Part shown: positions 17,559-26,681 of the stretch, one piece after another | Numbering within the stretch: position 1 is the first letter of the stretch | Layout of the letters: each line of letters opens with the position of its first letter | NCBI RefSeq assembly: GCF_025426255.1 | Contig: NZ_CP104861.1 | Coordinates: 310,001-374,000, forward strand | DNA length: 64,000 bases | DNA from: Pseudomonas fragi | GTDB lineage: Bacteria; Pseudomonadota; Gammaproteobacteria; Pseudomonadales; Pseudomonadaceae | Reading direction: 5' to 3' | Notes under the pieces: model-generated | Database searches by the model: none | Told to the model about the DNA's origin: nothing | Seen by the model: the letters and a program-made list of their open reading frames with translations, nothing else | Position numbers and translations under genes: made by a program

Positions 17559-19550
17559 TTATTTCGGCAGTGCGTACACCACCACCTGATCACCTACCTG
17601 ATCTTTCATGATCGAGTTGCCACCCGCCACAAACGCCACATATTGCCGGCCCTTGTATTCATAGATAGCGGGGTTGGCGACGGCGGGAGCCATGACGATA
17701 TCCGACCACAGCTCTTTGCCATCTGCCAGGGCATAGGCGCGTACCTTGGCATCCATCGAGGCGCCGATAAACACCACACCACCTGCAGTCACCGCAGGGC
17801 CACCAATGGTTGGCGAGCCCATGTTTTCAGGCATGTACCAACCAAATTGCTGGACGGCACCCATTGGGCGACGCCATTTCACGTCACCGGTGTGCATGTC
17901 GATTGCCACCAGTTCACCGAAAGGGGGTGCCCAGCACGGCATACCGGCCCAGTTCTGCGCGTTCATCAAGCTCATGCCGTAAGGTGCGCCGATCTGCGGG
18001 TAAAAGCCGTTTTCGTTGCCCGAGGTTTTTGGTTGCTTGTCGTATGAGGCGCGATCCCACAGCTTGATCATCTGCACGATGTGCGAGGTGTTCACAATGG
18101 CCACCTGGCTGACCGGGTCGAACGCTACACCGCCCCATTGCACGCCACCGGCACTGTCCGGGTAGGCCAGTACGCCGTTGCCCTTAGTGGCGGGTGGCGA
18201 GTACATGCCGTTGTATTCCAAACCGTCCCACATTTTTGTGCACTGACCAAAACCGACGATGTCGGCGATTTTCCAGATTGCCGGTTTTTTCGACTGATCC
18301 ATCAACGGCGCAGGTTTGGTCGGGAACGGTTGGGTCGGCGAATACACCTCGCCCTGGGCATCGCCCTGTGGCACCGGGCGTTCTTCAATGGGCCACACGT
18401 CCTCGCCGGTGCGGCGGTCAACGGTGAACAAAAAGCCCATCTTGGTCGCTTGCACCAACGCGGCCACGGGTTTGCCATCGACGGTGATGTCCATCAGCGT
18501 AGGAGCTGAGTTGATGTCGTAGTCCCATATGTCGTGGTGAACCCACTGACGAGACCACACGACCTTGCCGGTATTGATGTCCAGAGCCGTGGTCGAAGTA
18601 CCCAGGGGAATCGGTTTGGTCCGATTGCCGCCCCAGTAGTTGGGCGAAGGAGAGGACACGGGGATATACAGCAAGCCCAGCGCGGGGTCGTAAGACATTG
18701 CGGTCCAGATGTTGGCGGTGCCGGTTTTGCCAGCTTCATCTTCCGGAATCGGCTTGAACTCCCACTCCAGCTCGCCAGTGCGGGCATTGAGGGCAAACAG
18801 CGAACCTGGTGATTCGACTTCATATTCCCAGTCTTTACCGGCCCAGCCGACGATCAGCTTGTCACCGATAACGGTTGGCGGTTGCAGTTGCGACAACGGC
18901 CATTTGGCATTGACGGTGTTCCATTGGTTGACATCCACCACACCGTTTTTGCCGAAGCCTTCGCACGGCTTGCCGGTGTCAGCATCCACCGCATATAGCT
19001 GCGCGGTCATGTTGCCCAGGTAGACGATTTTTTGGCAGGCAACTCCCGCTTGCGGTGTTTTTTCCTGCCAGTACGACACGCCGCGAGATTTCAGCGCGGG
19101 CTGTGTCTCGGCAACCAGCGGCGACTTGGTGTCATAGGTCCACTTCGCTTTGCCGGTCTCGGGTTCGAGCGCGATGATTCGGTAAAAAGGTGTGCCGACG
19201 TACAGCGTGTCATTGGCGAAAATAGGTGTGGCTGACCAGACCGAAGGCGGGATTTTACCGGTTCCGGAGGACATGTCTCCGGTGAAATACTCCCAGACCT
19301 TGGTCAGTTTTCCGACGTTATCCTTGTTTATTTGAGTCAATGGCGAGTACTTCTGCGCGCTCAGTTGGCCGTGAAAGCTGTCCCACTCCTTGCCACTGGG
19401 CAGGGGCAGTTTGGCGTCTTCGGCAGAGATGCTCGACGTTGCCAGCAACGGTGTCGGTACGGTGTAGGTGTCTTGTGCCTGAGCGTTGGAAACACCTGCC
19501 AGCAAGCACAGCGCCGGAGCTGTCAAAAAGTGTTTTTTGATTCCGTTCAT
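17559..19550 (-). CDS. PQQ-dependent polyol/sugar dehydrogenase, large catalytic subunit (SldA-like)
   Basis: A 663-residue periplasmic quinoprotein: signal peptide (MNGIKKHFLTAPALCLLAGVSNAQAQ), then an eight-bladed propeller typical of the membrane PQQ glucose/quinate/polyol group. Recognisable blade segments are GTPFYRIIALEPETGKAKWTYD, LFALNARTGELEWEFKPIPED, HHDIWDYDINSAPTLMDI and AIDMHTGDVKWRRPMG. Unlike the usual fused enzymes of about 800 residues, it lacks an N-terminal membrane domain, which is supplied by the gene 1 bp upstream. That layout matches SldBA polyol (glycerol, sorbitol, arabitol) dehydrogenases. The ATG at 19550 has AAGGAG 8 bp upstream. The substrate is unproven. Confidence 0.88.
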   Translation of the reverse strand: MNGIKKHFLTAPALCLLAGVSNAQAQDTYTVPTPLLATSSISAEDAKLPLPSGKEWDSFHGQLSAQKYSPLTQINKDNVGKLTKVWEYFTGDMSSGTGKIPPSVWSATPIFANDTLYVGTPFYRIIALEPETGKAKWTYDTKSPLVAETQPALKSRGVSYWQEKTPQAGVACQKIVYLGNMTAQLYAVDADTGKPCEGFGKNGVVDVNQWNTVNAKWPLSQLQPPTVIGDKLIVGWAGKDWEYEVESPGSLFALNARTGELEWEFKPIPEDEAGKTGTANIWTAMSYDPALGLLYIPVSSPSPNYWGGNRTKPIPLGTSTTALDINTGKVVWSRQWVHHDIWDYDINSAPTLMDITVDGKPVAALVQATKMGFLFTVDRRTGEDVWPIEERPVPQGDAQGEVYSPTQPFPTKPAPLMDQSKKPAIWKIADIVGFGQCTKMWDGLEYNGMYSPPATKGNGVLAYPDSAGGVQWGGVAFDPVSQVAIVNTSHIVQMIKLWDRASYDKQPKTSGNENGFYPQIGAPYGMSLMNAQNWAGMPCWAPPFGELVAIDMHTGDVKWRRPMGAVQQFGWYMPENMGSPTIGGPAVTAGGVVFIGASMDAKVRAYALADGKELWSDIVMAPAVANPAIYEYKGRQYVAFVAGGNSIMKDQVGDQVVVYALPK

Positions 19551-19551
19551 C

Positions 19552-19923
19552 TCATGCGCTCCTTGTTGGCTTGGCGCCAAAGGTTTCAATCACAACACCC
19601 ACGGCGAAGACCACCAGAACGGCAACTGTCCACCAGCCATGCAAAAGGCTTGCAGCAAAAATGGTCCCTATGGCACCGGCCCAACTCAAAAACAGGACGA
19701 AGTTTCGCAAGCCTCCCGCCGCGGTTTTGACCAGGAGTACGCCAAGAACAAACAGCACAAATTCGGCGAGCATCGTTGTCATTGCCCCCCCGGAATCCGT
19801 CACCCCTGACAGTGGAGTGAAGAATCGCCATGCCGTGATGGCCAAGGCAACCAGAGCCGTAATGATCATGATGTTGGCGCCGAGATGGCGCCTGGGCGGT
19901 GCATAGGCAGCAGAAGTACTCAT
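19552..19923 (-). CDS. Small membrane-anchor subunit of PQQ dehydrogenase (SldB-like)
   Basis: A 123-residue hydrophobic protein with four predicted membrane helices (about residues 18-36, 50-66, 73-90 and 97-114), with GGLRNFVLFLSWAG in the middle. This equals the N-terminal quinone-interacting domain of fused PQQ glucose dehydrogenases and the SldB subunit of two-gene polyol dehydrogenases. It would anchor the catalytic subunit and pass electrons to ubiquinone. GGAG lies 9 bp before the ATG at 19923. Its stop is one base before the catalytic subunit's start, so the two are coupled. Confidence 0.85.
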   Translation of the reverse strand: MSTSAAYAPPRRHLGANIMIITALVALAITAWRFFTPLSGVTDSGGAMTTMLAEFVLFVLGVLLVKTAAGGLRNFVLFLSWAGAIGTIFAASLLHGWWTVAVLVVFAVGVVIETFGAKPTRSA

Positions 19924-20058
19924 CCCTTAACTCTCCTTTGCGTGTTATGCCTTCAGGCATCTGGAAAGTGAGTGTAGCCAAGGTGGCGGAAAACACCGGG
20001 ATGAGGTCGAGGTCATGGCGGGGATTTGCTGCTGTCCAAGCGTTATGCACTAACCCTC

Positions 20059-20204
20059 GTAGCAGCTGCCGAAGGAACGAGGCTGCGTTCGGCTGCGCAG
20101 CAGTCGCAAAATGGAATACTGCGCAATGTCTGAAAAACCTCGGATTACGGATCTGCGAGTGCTGCGCACTCGGACGCAGCCTCGCGTTGCTCGTCAGCTG
20201 CTAC
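20059..20204. repeat. Family B 146-bp palindromic repeat (copy 1)
   Basis: Ends are GTAGCAGCTGCCGAAGGAAC and CGTTGCTCGTCAGCTGCTAC, with inner arms GAGGCTGCGTTCG / CGGACGCAGCCTC. It fills about half of the 303-bp gap between the PQQ dehydrogenase operon and the antiporter gene; the other half (19924-20058) shows no gene. Confidence 0.88.
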
Positions 20205-20226
20205 GAAATAGCGGCTACAAGCTGGA

Positions 20227-21486
20227 TCAGTGCGTGTGTTCGGCCTCGGCTGGCGCATCCTTGGTCACACGGCGAACCAGCTTGCCGATGGTCAAACCCT
20301 GGAACAGGATCGACGACAGCACCACGATGTAGGTGATACTCAGGATCAGATCGCGCTCCGGGCCCAGCGGCAAGGCCAGTGCCAGTGCGACCGAAACACC
20401 GCCGCGCAGACCGCCCCAGGTCAGGATACGGATGGTGCCGCGTGGCACCGTGCGCCAGCGGCGCAGCAACACAATGGCCGGGGCCACGGTCAACAGGCGC
20501 GAGAGCAAAATGGCCACCGCCAGAACGCTGGCAGCCAGCAAATGCAGCCACGAGAATGGCAGCAGCAACAGTTCCATGCCGATCAGCGCAAACAGCAGCG
20601 CGTTGAGCATGTCATCGAGCAACTCCCAGAAGCCGTCCATATAGCGACGGGTCATCTCGTTCATGGCCTTGTTGCGGCCCAGGTTACCGATGATCAGGCC
20701 AGCAACCACCATCGCAATTGGTGCCGATACATGCAGCTCACTGGCCATGGCCGAGCCGCCGATCACCAGTGCCAGGGTCAGCATCACTTCGATCTGGTAT
20801 TGCTCGATGCTCTTGATCATTCGATACACCAGATAACCGATCAAGCCACCGAACACCACACCACCGATGGCTTCGTGAACGAACAGCATCGCCGTAGCGC
20901 CAAGGCTCGGGGTTTCGCCCAGTTGCACGATGCCCAGCAACACGGTGAACACCACAACGGCGGTGCCGTCATTGAACAGCGACTCGCCGACGATGGTGGT
21001 TTTCAGCGGTTTGGAGGCGTTGGCAGTACGCAGTACACCCAGCACCGCAATCGGGTCGGTGGGGGAAATCAGTGCACCGAACAGCAGGCAGTACAGGAAG
21101 CTGATGTGCCAGCCAAACAGGCCGAAAATCCAGTACGCCAGGCTGCCGATCACGGTAGTAGCGATCAGCACGCCGACGGTCGCCAGCAGCCCGATTGGCC
21201 AGCGGTAGCTGCGCACATCATTGATGTTGACGTGCAAGGCGCCGGCAAACAGCAGGAACGACAGCATCCAGTTCATCAGCAGGTCGCCGAAGTCGATCTG
21301 GCCGATCAGCTCCTGCACTCGCTCTTCAAGGCCCGGGTAACCGAGGAAGCTCAAGCCTTGCAGCAGCAGGGAAAACATAAGGGCAGTAACCATCACGCCA
21401 ATCGTCGGCGGCAGGCCGATAAAGCGGAAGTTCACGTAAGTCAGTAGTGAGGTCAGGCAGATAAACGCAGCAACAAGCTCAAGCAT
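20227..21486 (-). CDS. CPA1-family Na+/H+ antiporter
   Basis: A 419-residue inner-membrane cation:proton antiporter with about 12 hydrophobic segments. Diagnostic CPA1/NhaP motifs are FAGALHVNINDVRSYRWPIGLLA, LFGALISPTDPIAVLGVLR (the ion-site Asp) and GESLFNDGTAVVVFTVLLG, then FWELLDDMLNALLFALIGMELL. It exchanges Na+ (or K+) for H+ in pH and salt homeostasis. The cytoplasmic tail after the last helix is very short (LVRRVTKDAPAEAEHTH). AGGA lies 6 bp before the ATG at 21486. It is a monocistronic unit divergent from the EamA transporter. Confidence 0.93.
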   Translation of the reverse strand: MLELVAAFICLTSLLTYVNFRFIGLPPTIGVMVTALMFSLLLQGLSFLGYPGLEERVQELIGQIDFGDLLMNWMLSFLLFAGALHVNINDVRSYRWPIGLLATVGVLIATTVIGSLAYWIFGLFGWHISFLYCLLFGALISPTDPIAVLGVLRTANASKPLKTTIVGESLFNDGTAVVVFTVLLGIVQLGETPSLGATAMLFVHEAIGGVVFGGLIGYLVYRMIKSIEQYQIEVMLTLALVIGGSAMASELHVSAPIAMVVAGLIIGNLGRNKAMNEMTRRYMDGFWELLDDMLNALLFALIGMELLLLPFSWLHLLAASVLAVAILLSRLLTVAPAIVLLRRWRTVPRGTIRILTWGGLRGGVSVALALALPLGPERDLILSITYIVVLSSILFQGLTIGKLVRRVTKDAPAEAEHTH

Positions 21487-21686
21487 CCGGGATCCTGTAG
21501 TGGCGAGAGTGAATGGAAGCCCGATCAGGTCGGGCTATGTTTGGATGCAAACGCAGGTGTCAGGGGCACATCCCGGAGGTGTGGCAAACGGACGCGATCT
21601 GCGAGGTCATTGACCACGCAGACGCACTGAGGTTGCATGGTGGGGCCTGGCAGTGCCCGCAGGTTGATAACCACAAGGAGTCTGGG

Positions 21687-22520
21687 GTGTTGGCAACGAT
21701 GTTGGTGTTGGTCGCGGCTGTATTGCACGCGATCTGGAATACCCTGATCAAGTTCAGCGGCGAGCGGTTGCTGGTTATCGCCTGCATGGATACGGTGGCG
21801 CTGGTGGTGGTCGCCGCGTTGGTGGGCTTTGTGTCGTTGCCGCCGCCTGAAATTTGGCCGTGGATACTGGCGTCCGTGCTGTTGGAGCTGGTCTACCGGG
21901 TGCTGCTGATTCGTGCTTACCGGGTGGGAGACCTGGGCTTGGTCTACCCGCTGATGCGCGGGCTTTCGCCCCTGGTGGTGCTGGCGCTGACCCTGACCTT
22001 TGCCGGGGAGATACTGACGGGCCAGCAGATCATCGGCATCCTGTTGATCCCTTGCGGCATGGCTTGTTTGTTGTGGCAGGGCGGCGGTGGTGCTCGCCTG
22101 CCCTGGTCGATGCTGCCGGTGGTGGCGCTGATCGGGCTGTGTATTGGCAGCTATACCTTTGTGGACGGGCAGGCGATCCGGCGCTGGTCCCATCCTCTGG
22201 ATTATCTGGTGTGGGTCACGTTGCTCAGCGCCTGGCCGTTTCCGTTGCTGGCGGTCACCCGCAAGCGGGCCGCGTTCGCGCTGTTCTGGCGTACGCAATG
22301 GCGGTTGGGCGTAGCAGTGGGGGTTTGCGTGCTGGCCAGCTATGCGCTGGTGCTGTGGGCGATGCAACTGGGCTCGATTGCCGAGGCAGCGGCGCTGCGC
22401 GAAGTCAGCGTGATTTTGGTGGTGCTGTTTGGTATGCGTTACCTCAAAGAACCTTTTGGCGGTCCGAGGCTCTTAGCCTGTGGGCTGGTGCTGATCGGCA
22501 TGCTCGTGATGAAACTCTAA
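21687..22520 (+). CDS. EamA/DMT-superfamily transporter
   Basis: A 277-residue membrane protein with about ten hydrophobic helices, of the drug/metabolite transporter (EamA) type. The two repeated halves start at LVLVAAVLHAIWNTLIKFSG and LPWSMLPVVALIGLCIGSYTFVDGQAI. Many members export amino acids or metabolites, but the substrate cannot be predicted. The GTG at 21687 is chosen because AAGGAG lies 6 bp upstream and the first helix starts there. The frame is open much further upstream, but that part is hydrophilic and without likeness. It is followed by a MAPEG gene 13 bp later, probably in one operon. Confidence 0.88.
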   Translation: MLATMLVLVAAVLHAIWNTLIKFSGERLLVIACMDTVALVVVAALVGFVSLPPPEIWPWILASVLLELVYRVLLIRAYRVGDLGLVYPLMRGLSPLVVLALTLTFAGEILTGQQIIGILLIPCGMACLLWQGGGGARLPWSMLPVVALIGLCIGSYTFVDGQAIRRWSHPLDYLVWVTLLSAWPFPLLAVTRKRAAFALFWRTQWRLGVAVGVCVLASYALVLWAMQLGSIAEAAALREVSVILVVLFGMRYLKEPFGGPRLLACGLVLIGMLVMKL

Positions 22521-22533
22521 AAAGGAAATTCCA

Positions 22534-22920
22534 ATGACGGTCGCCTTCTGGTGTGTACTGATTGCCTTCTGCCTGAGCTACGTGTGTACCGCCTTTGCCA
22601 AGTTCAGCGACGGCAAATTCGGGCCTAAACAAAACCATGATCCGCGTACGTTTCTCGACGGCCTGCAAGGTTTTGCCAAACGTGCCCACAGTGCCCAACT
22701 AAACAGCTTTGAAGTGACCCCGGCGTTCGCGGCTGCGGTGATCATTGCCGACATCGTGGGCAACGCCCAGCCTGTGACCATTGATGTGCTGGCGGTGCTG
22801 TTTATCACCAGTCGCCTGCTCTACATCATTTGCTACCTGGCAGACTGGGCACTCTTGCGCTCCATCGTGTGGTTTATCGGCATGGGGCTGGTGGTCAGCT
22901 TCTTTTTTGTGTCGATGTAG
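22534..22920 (+). CDS. MAPEG family membrane protein
   Basis: A 128-residue four-helix membrane protein of the MAPEG (membrane-associated proteins in eicosanoid and glutathione metabolism) superfamily. The family's N-x(3)-E-like core is visible in RAHSAQLNSFEVTPAFAAAVIIAD, and FITSRLLYIICYLADWALLRSIVW matches the conserved third-fourth helix region. Bacterial members are mostly uncharacterised; glutathione transferase activity is possible but not shown. AAAGGAA lies shortly before the ATG. It follows the EamA gene closely. Confidence 0.88.
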   Translation: MTVAFWCVLIAFCLSYVCTAFAKFSDGKFGPKQNHDPRTFLDGLQGFAKRAHSAQLNSFEVTPAFAAAVIIADIVGNAQPVTIDVLAVLFITSRLLYIICYLADWALLRSIVWFIGMGLVVSFFFVSM

Positions 22921-22930
22921 CGCACAACTT

Positions 22931-23076
22931 GTAGCAGCTGCCGAAGGAACGAGGCTGCGTTCGATTGCGAAGCGATCATAAAGCCTGGGTACGCGGTCTA
23001 CCTGATAGGCCGCAAGTACAGGTTTTACGACGGCTACGCCGCCGGACGTAGCCTCGTTCTACTCGTCAACTGCTAC
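22931..23076. repeat. Family B 146-bp palindromic repeat (copy 2)
   Basis: Ends GTAGCAGCTGCCGAAGGAAC and CGTTCTACTCGTCAACTGCTAC, with inner GACGGCTACGCCGCCGGACG. It fills the gap between the convergent MAPEG and mltA genes. Confidence 0.88.
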
Positions 23077-23092
23077 GAAGAGCGGGTTGCAG

Positions 23093-24235
23093 CTACTGCG
23101 GTAACGCCGCCCCTTTAGGCCACAGCAGCCAGATATTGCCCTTCTGTTTCATGTCGCCCGCAATTTGCCCGGCCTCTGGGCCGGTGCCGACAAAGAAGTC
23201 TGCCCGCACTTCACCCGCAATGGCGCCACCGGTGTCCTGGGCGGCAACCGGGCGCACGATGGGTTGGCCGTTGGCTTGGGTGGTCGACAACCACAACAGG
23301 CTGCCCAGCGGGATCACTTTGCGGTCTACCGCCACGCTGTAACCGGCTGTCAGCGGCACGTTCAGCGAACCGCGCGGGCCTTCGTTGCTATCGGGGTTCT
23401 GGGTGAAAAACACATAGCTCGGGTTACTGGCCAGCATCTCGTGTACGCGCTGCGGGTTAGCCATCGCCCAAGCGTGAATAGTGCCCATGGTCACGTCCTC
23501 TTTTTTCAGCTCGCCCTGCTCGACCAGCCAGCGACCAATCGGCTTGTACGGGTGGCCGTTCTGGTCGGCGTAACCGATGCGCAACTGGCGACCATTGTCG
23601 AGTTGTACCCGGCCCGAGCCCTGGATTTGCAGGAACTGCAGGTCCATAGGGTCGGTCAGCCAGGCCAATACGGGCGCATTTAGACCTTTGCTGTTGATGG
23701 TCTCGGCGGTGTCGTAAGGCTTGAGCACGCGACCATCAAGGCGTCCGCGCAGGCGCTTGCCCTTGAGTTCAGGGTAGATGCTGTCCAGATTGACCACGAT
23801 CAGGTCAGCCGGTACGCCGTAGATCGGCACATTGGCGGCCTGGGTAGGCTTGAGGCTGCCAGGGTAGACCGGCTCGTAGTAACCGGTGATCAGGCCGTCG
23901 CTGCTGCCTTCGGCGGAGCGCAAGCTGTACACGTCGAGGTGGGTTTGCAGAAAGCTGCTGATCTCGGCCACGCTCGGGCTGGCAGGCAAGGCGGCTGCAT
24001 CGCTGCACACGGAGCCCCAGTTGGCGTCGGCCTTGAGGCGGGTGCAGGCGCTGCGCCATGAAGCAAAACCGCTTTGCAGGTCGCTGCCCGTCACTTCAGG
24101 CAGTGCGCTCCAGTCAGCCTTGCTGTAGGTGGTGTGGGGTTCAGGTTTGGTGGCGTCCTTGTCAGTGCCGTTGCATCCGGCCAGCAACATGACAACGGGC
24201 AAGGCCCAGGTCAGCGGCTTGAAAAATATACTCAT
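23093..24235 (-). CDS. mltA: Membrane-bound lytic murein transglycosylase A
   Basis: A 380-residue outer-membrane lipoprotein that cleaves peptidoglycan glycan strands to 1,6-anhydromuropeptides. It has a lipoprotein signal MSIFFKPLTWALPVVMLLAGC with lipid-accepting Cys, then the MltA domain (ITGYYEPVYPGSLKPT, FLQIQGSGRVQLDNG, RIGYADQNGHPYKPIGRWL). The C-terminal 3D domain carries AAQDTGGAIAGEVRADFFVGTG, including the catalytic-type Asp. The ATG at 24235 has AAGGA 9 bp upstream and begins the signal peptide; the longer frame is not used. Divergent from the cytochrome c' gene. Confidence 0.96.
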   Translation of the reverse strand: MSIFFKPLTWALPVVMLLAGCNGTDKDATKPEPHTTYSKADWSALPEVTGSDLQSGFASWRSACTRLKADANWGSVCSDAAALPASPSVAEISSFLQTHLDVYSLRSAEGSSDGLITGYYEPVYPGSLKPTQAANVPIYGVPADLIVVNLDSIYPELKGKRLRGRLDGRVLKPYDTAETINSKGLNAPVLAWLTDPMDLQFLQIQGSGRVQLDNGRQLRIGYADQNGHPYKPIGRWLVEQGELKKEDVTMGTIHAWAMANPQRVHEMLASNPSYVFFTQNPDSNEGPRGSLNVPLTAGYSVAVDRKVIPLGSLLWLSTTQANGQPIVRPVAAQDTGGAIAGEVRADFFVGTGPEAGQIAGDMKQKGNIWLLWPKGAALPQ

Positions 24236-24363
24236 GTGCGAGGTTCCTTCGAGGTTTGCCGAGGCCGGATGACCGTCAGGCAATCCTTATATTCAATAGG
24301 GGTATTGGTCTTTGCAGGTGACGCGAGGATACTGGCGACCGATTTCCGTGACCTGAAGCCACC

Positions 24364-24813
24364 ATGACTCTTAAACGATTGACTGTTGTAGTGCTGACCT
24401 GCCTGACGCTGACTGCGTGCGGTGGGGTTGATCCCGATTCGCCGCTGGGCCAGCGTAAAGCGATTTTCAAGCAAATGCTCAAGACCAGCGAAGAGCTGGG
24501 TGGCATGCTGCGTGGCCGGATTCCCTTCGACGGCCCGCGCTTTACTGAGGGCGCGATCAAGCTGGATGCCTTGGCTCACGAGCCTTGGAAGCACTTCCCT
24601 CAGGTCAAGGAAACTGCTCAAACCAGCGCGACCGATGACGTCTGGCAAAAGCAGGCCCGCTTTCAGGAGCTGGCGCACCAGTTGGAAGCCGCCACGGGCG
24701 AGCTGGTTATCGCCAGCCAGGTACAACCCTACAAGGCCAGCAACCTGACGCCTGCAGTGCAGAAAGTCGAAGACACCTGCAGTGCGTGCCACAAGGAATT
24801 CAGGAATCACTGA
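24364..24813 (+). CDS. Cytochrome c' type lipoprotein
   Basis: A 149-residue periplasmic haem protein. It starts with a lipoprotein-type signal (LTVVVLTCLTLTAC, Cys19), continues as a four-helix bundle, and ends with the haem attachment site CSACH at 139-143, the C-terminal location typical of cytochromes c'. Members bind NO or transfer electrons, but the role here is unknown. A lipobox on a cytochrome c' is notable. No other respiratory gene is adjacent. Confidence 0.88.
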   Translation: MTLKRLTVVVLTCLTLTACGGVDPDSPLGQRKAIFKQMLKTSEELGGMLRGRIPFDGPRFTEGAIKLDALAHEPWKHFPQVKETAQTSATDDVWQKQARFQELAHQLEAATGELVIASQVQPYKASNLTPAVQKVEDTCSACHKEFRNH

Positions 24814-24825
24814 TTAAAGGCCAAA

Positions 24826-24874
24826 GCGCCCTCACCCTAAACTTCTCCCTGAGGGAGAGGGTCGGGGTGAGGGT
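24826..24874. repeat. Family D short stem repeat (copy 2)
   Basis: CCCTCACCCTAAACTTCTCC and GAGGGTCGGGGTGAGGG arms with a central CTCCCTGAGGGAG dyad. It lies between the convergent cytochrome c' and DUF1090 genes and probably acts as their terminator. Confidence 0.75.
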
Positions 24875-24880
24875 GTGCTG

Positions 24881-25276
24881 TTACTTGTCCAGCTGATCCA
24901 GGGCTTCTTGCAGTTCCTTGCGCGATTCAGCCAGCTTGTTTTTGCGCTTGTCGATTTTTTCCGGATCGCCTTTCTTCATGGCCTTGTCCAGATCCGCCTG
25001 GCGCTTGCTGACTTCGTGCTTGGCTTCCAGCACCTTGTTTTCGCGTTCCTTGCGCAGGCCTGCGTCGGTGCAGTGTTCGGTGACTTCACTCAAGGCTTTT
25101 TCCAGGCCAGCGACCTGGTTGCTGTTGCCGTGGGCGCGAGCCTGCTCAAGTTGCAGGGTGATGGCTTGTTTCTTGGCAGCACAACCGGTCAGTTCGGGGG
25201 CAGCATCTGCGGCCATCAACGGGGCAGCCAGCAGGCCGCAAACAGTAAATAGGGCGAGCGGTGAAAGTAATTTCAT
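24881..25276 (-). CDS. DUF1090 family periplasmic protein (YqjC-like)
   Basis: A 131-residue secreted protein of unknown function. Signal peptide MKLLSPLALFTVCGLLAAPLMAADA, then a small domain with two cysteines (LTGCAAKKQAI and VTEHCTDAGL) that probably form a disulphide. A long charged helix (KVLEAKHEVSKRQADLDKAMKKGDPEKIDKRKNKLAESRKELQEAL) with heptad character follows. This is the DUF1090/YqjC architecture. The ATG at 25276 has GGAG 6 bp upstream and starts the signal peptide. Confidence 0.9.
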   Translation of the reverse strand: MKLLSPLALFTVCGLLAAPLMAADAAPELTGCAAKKQAITLQLEQARAHGNSNQVAGLEKALSEVTEHCTDAGLRKERENKVLEAKHEVSKRQADLDKAMKKGDPEKIDKRKNKLAESRKELQEALDQLDK

Positions 25277-25420
25277 AAATGGCTCCATGATAAAAATGAC
25301 AATAAAAAAGGTTAAAACGACGCGCAACTTGCGCCTCGGCTGATCGAAACCGTGAATGTTAGCAGCATCCGCGGCCCAGCAATTCGCTGTGTTTGTTCCA
25401 CATGTGTACCCGCCAGCAGC

Positions 25421-25456
25421 AAAAAGCCCCGGACAGTTACCTGTCCGGGGCTTTTG
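25421..25456 (-). terminator. Rho-independent terminator after metK
   Basis: On the minus strand, CCCCGGACAG / CTGTCCGGGG stem followed by CTTTTTG. It lies 16 bp after the metK stop codon. Confidence 0.93.
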
Positions 25457-25471
25457 GTGCAGCAGGACTAA

Positions 25472-26662
25472 TTAAAAACCTGCAGCAGCGCGCAGCTCTT
25501 CAGCGCGGTCGGTACGCTCCCACGTGAACGTGGTGAAGGTATCGTCGCCAACTGTTTTGGTCTGCGGCGTACGGCCGAAGTGGCCGTATGCTGCAGTTTC
25601 CTGATACATCGGGTGCAGCAGGTCAAGCATGGTGGTGATGGCATATGGACGCAGGTCGAATATGTCACGTACCAGCTTGATGATTTTGTCGTCGGAGATT
25701 TTGCCAGTGCCGAAGGTGTTCAACGAAATCGAAGTCGGTTGAGCGACGCCGATAGCGTAGGAAACCTGGATCTCGCAACGATCAGCCAAGCCTGCAGCTA
25801 CGATGTTTTTAGCTACGTAACGGCCGGCGTAGGCAGCCGAACGGTCAACTTTGGATGGATCTTTACCCGAGAACGCACCGCCGCCGTGACGGGCCATGCC
25901 GCCGTAGGTGTCAACGATGATCTTGCGACCGGTCAGGCCGCAGTCGCCCACTGGGCCACCGATGATGAACTGGCCAGTAGGGTTGATGTGGAACTGCGTG
26001 TCCTTGTGCAGCAGCTCGGCTGGCAGCACGTGTTTGACGATCAGTTCCATCACGCCTTCGCGCAGGTCTTTGTACGACACGTCAGGGTTGTGCTGGGTCG
26101 ACAGCACGATTGCGTCGATGGCTACAACCTTGCCGCCTTCGTAACGGCAAGTCACCTGGGACTTGGCGTCCGGGCGCAGCCAAGGCAGCAGGCCGGATTT
26201 ACGGGCCTCGGCCTGGCGCTGAACCAGTTGGTGCGAGAAGGTAATCGGTGCTGGCATCAGCACTTCGGTTTCGTTGCTGGCGTAGCCGAACATCAGGCCC
26301 TGGTCGCCGGCGCCCTGATCTTCAGGCTTGGCCCGGTCAACACCCTGGTTGATGTCAGGGGACTGCTTGCCGATGATATTCATCACGCCGCAGGTCGCAC
26401 CGTCGAAACCGACGTCGGAACTGGTGTAGCCGATGTCAGTGATCACGTCACGAACGATCTGTTCCAGGTCAACCCAGGCCGAAGTGGTCACTTCGCCCGC
26501 GATGATTGCTACGCCGGTTTTCACCAGAGTCTCGCACGCCACACGGGCGAACTTGTCTTCAGCAATAATGGCGTCCAGCACCGCGTCAGAAATCTGGTCG
26601 GCGATTTTGTCCGGATGCCCTTCAGACACGGACTCGGAGGTGAAAAGGGAGTATTCGCTCAT
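25472..26662 (-). CDS. metK: S-adenosylmethionine synthetase
   Basis: A 396-residue cytoplasmic enzyme that joins methionine and ATP to make SAM. All signatures are present: [18 protein letters not shown] near the start, [10 protein letters not shown] in the middle, and [22 protein letters not shown]. The length is normal. It lies 19 bp downstream of the SahR-like regulator gene on the same strand and is probably cotranscribed with it, so the palindrome upstream of that gene would also control metK. Confidence 0.98.
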   Translation of the reverse strand: MSEYSLFTSESVSEGHPDKIADQISDAVLDAIIAEDKFARVACETLVKTGVAIIAGEVTTSAWVDLEQIVRDVITDIGYTSSDVGFDGATCGVMNIIGKQSPDINQGVDRAKPEDQGAGDQGLMFGYASNETEVLMPAPITFSHQLVQRQAEARKSGLLPWLRPDAKSQVTCRYEGGKVVAIDAIVLSTQHNPDVSYKDLREGVMELIVKHVLPAELLHKDTQFHINPTGQFIIGGPVGDCGLTGRKIIVDTYGGMARHGGGAFSGKDPSKVDRSAAYAGRYVAKNIVAAGLADRCEIQVSYAIGVAQPTSISLNTFGTGKISDDKIIKLVRDIFDLRPYAITTMLDLLHPMYQETAAYGHFGRTPQTKTVGDDTFTTFTWERTDRAEELRAAAGF

Positions 26663-26681
26663 CTCGACGGTTTCCTAATAT

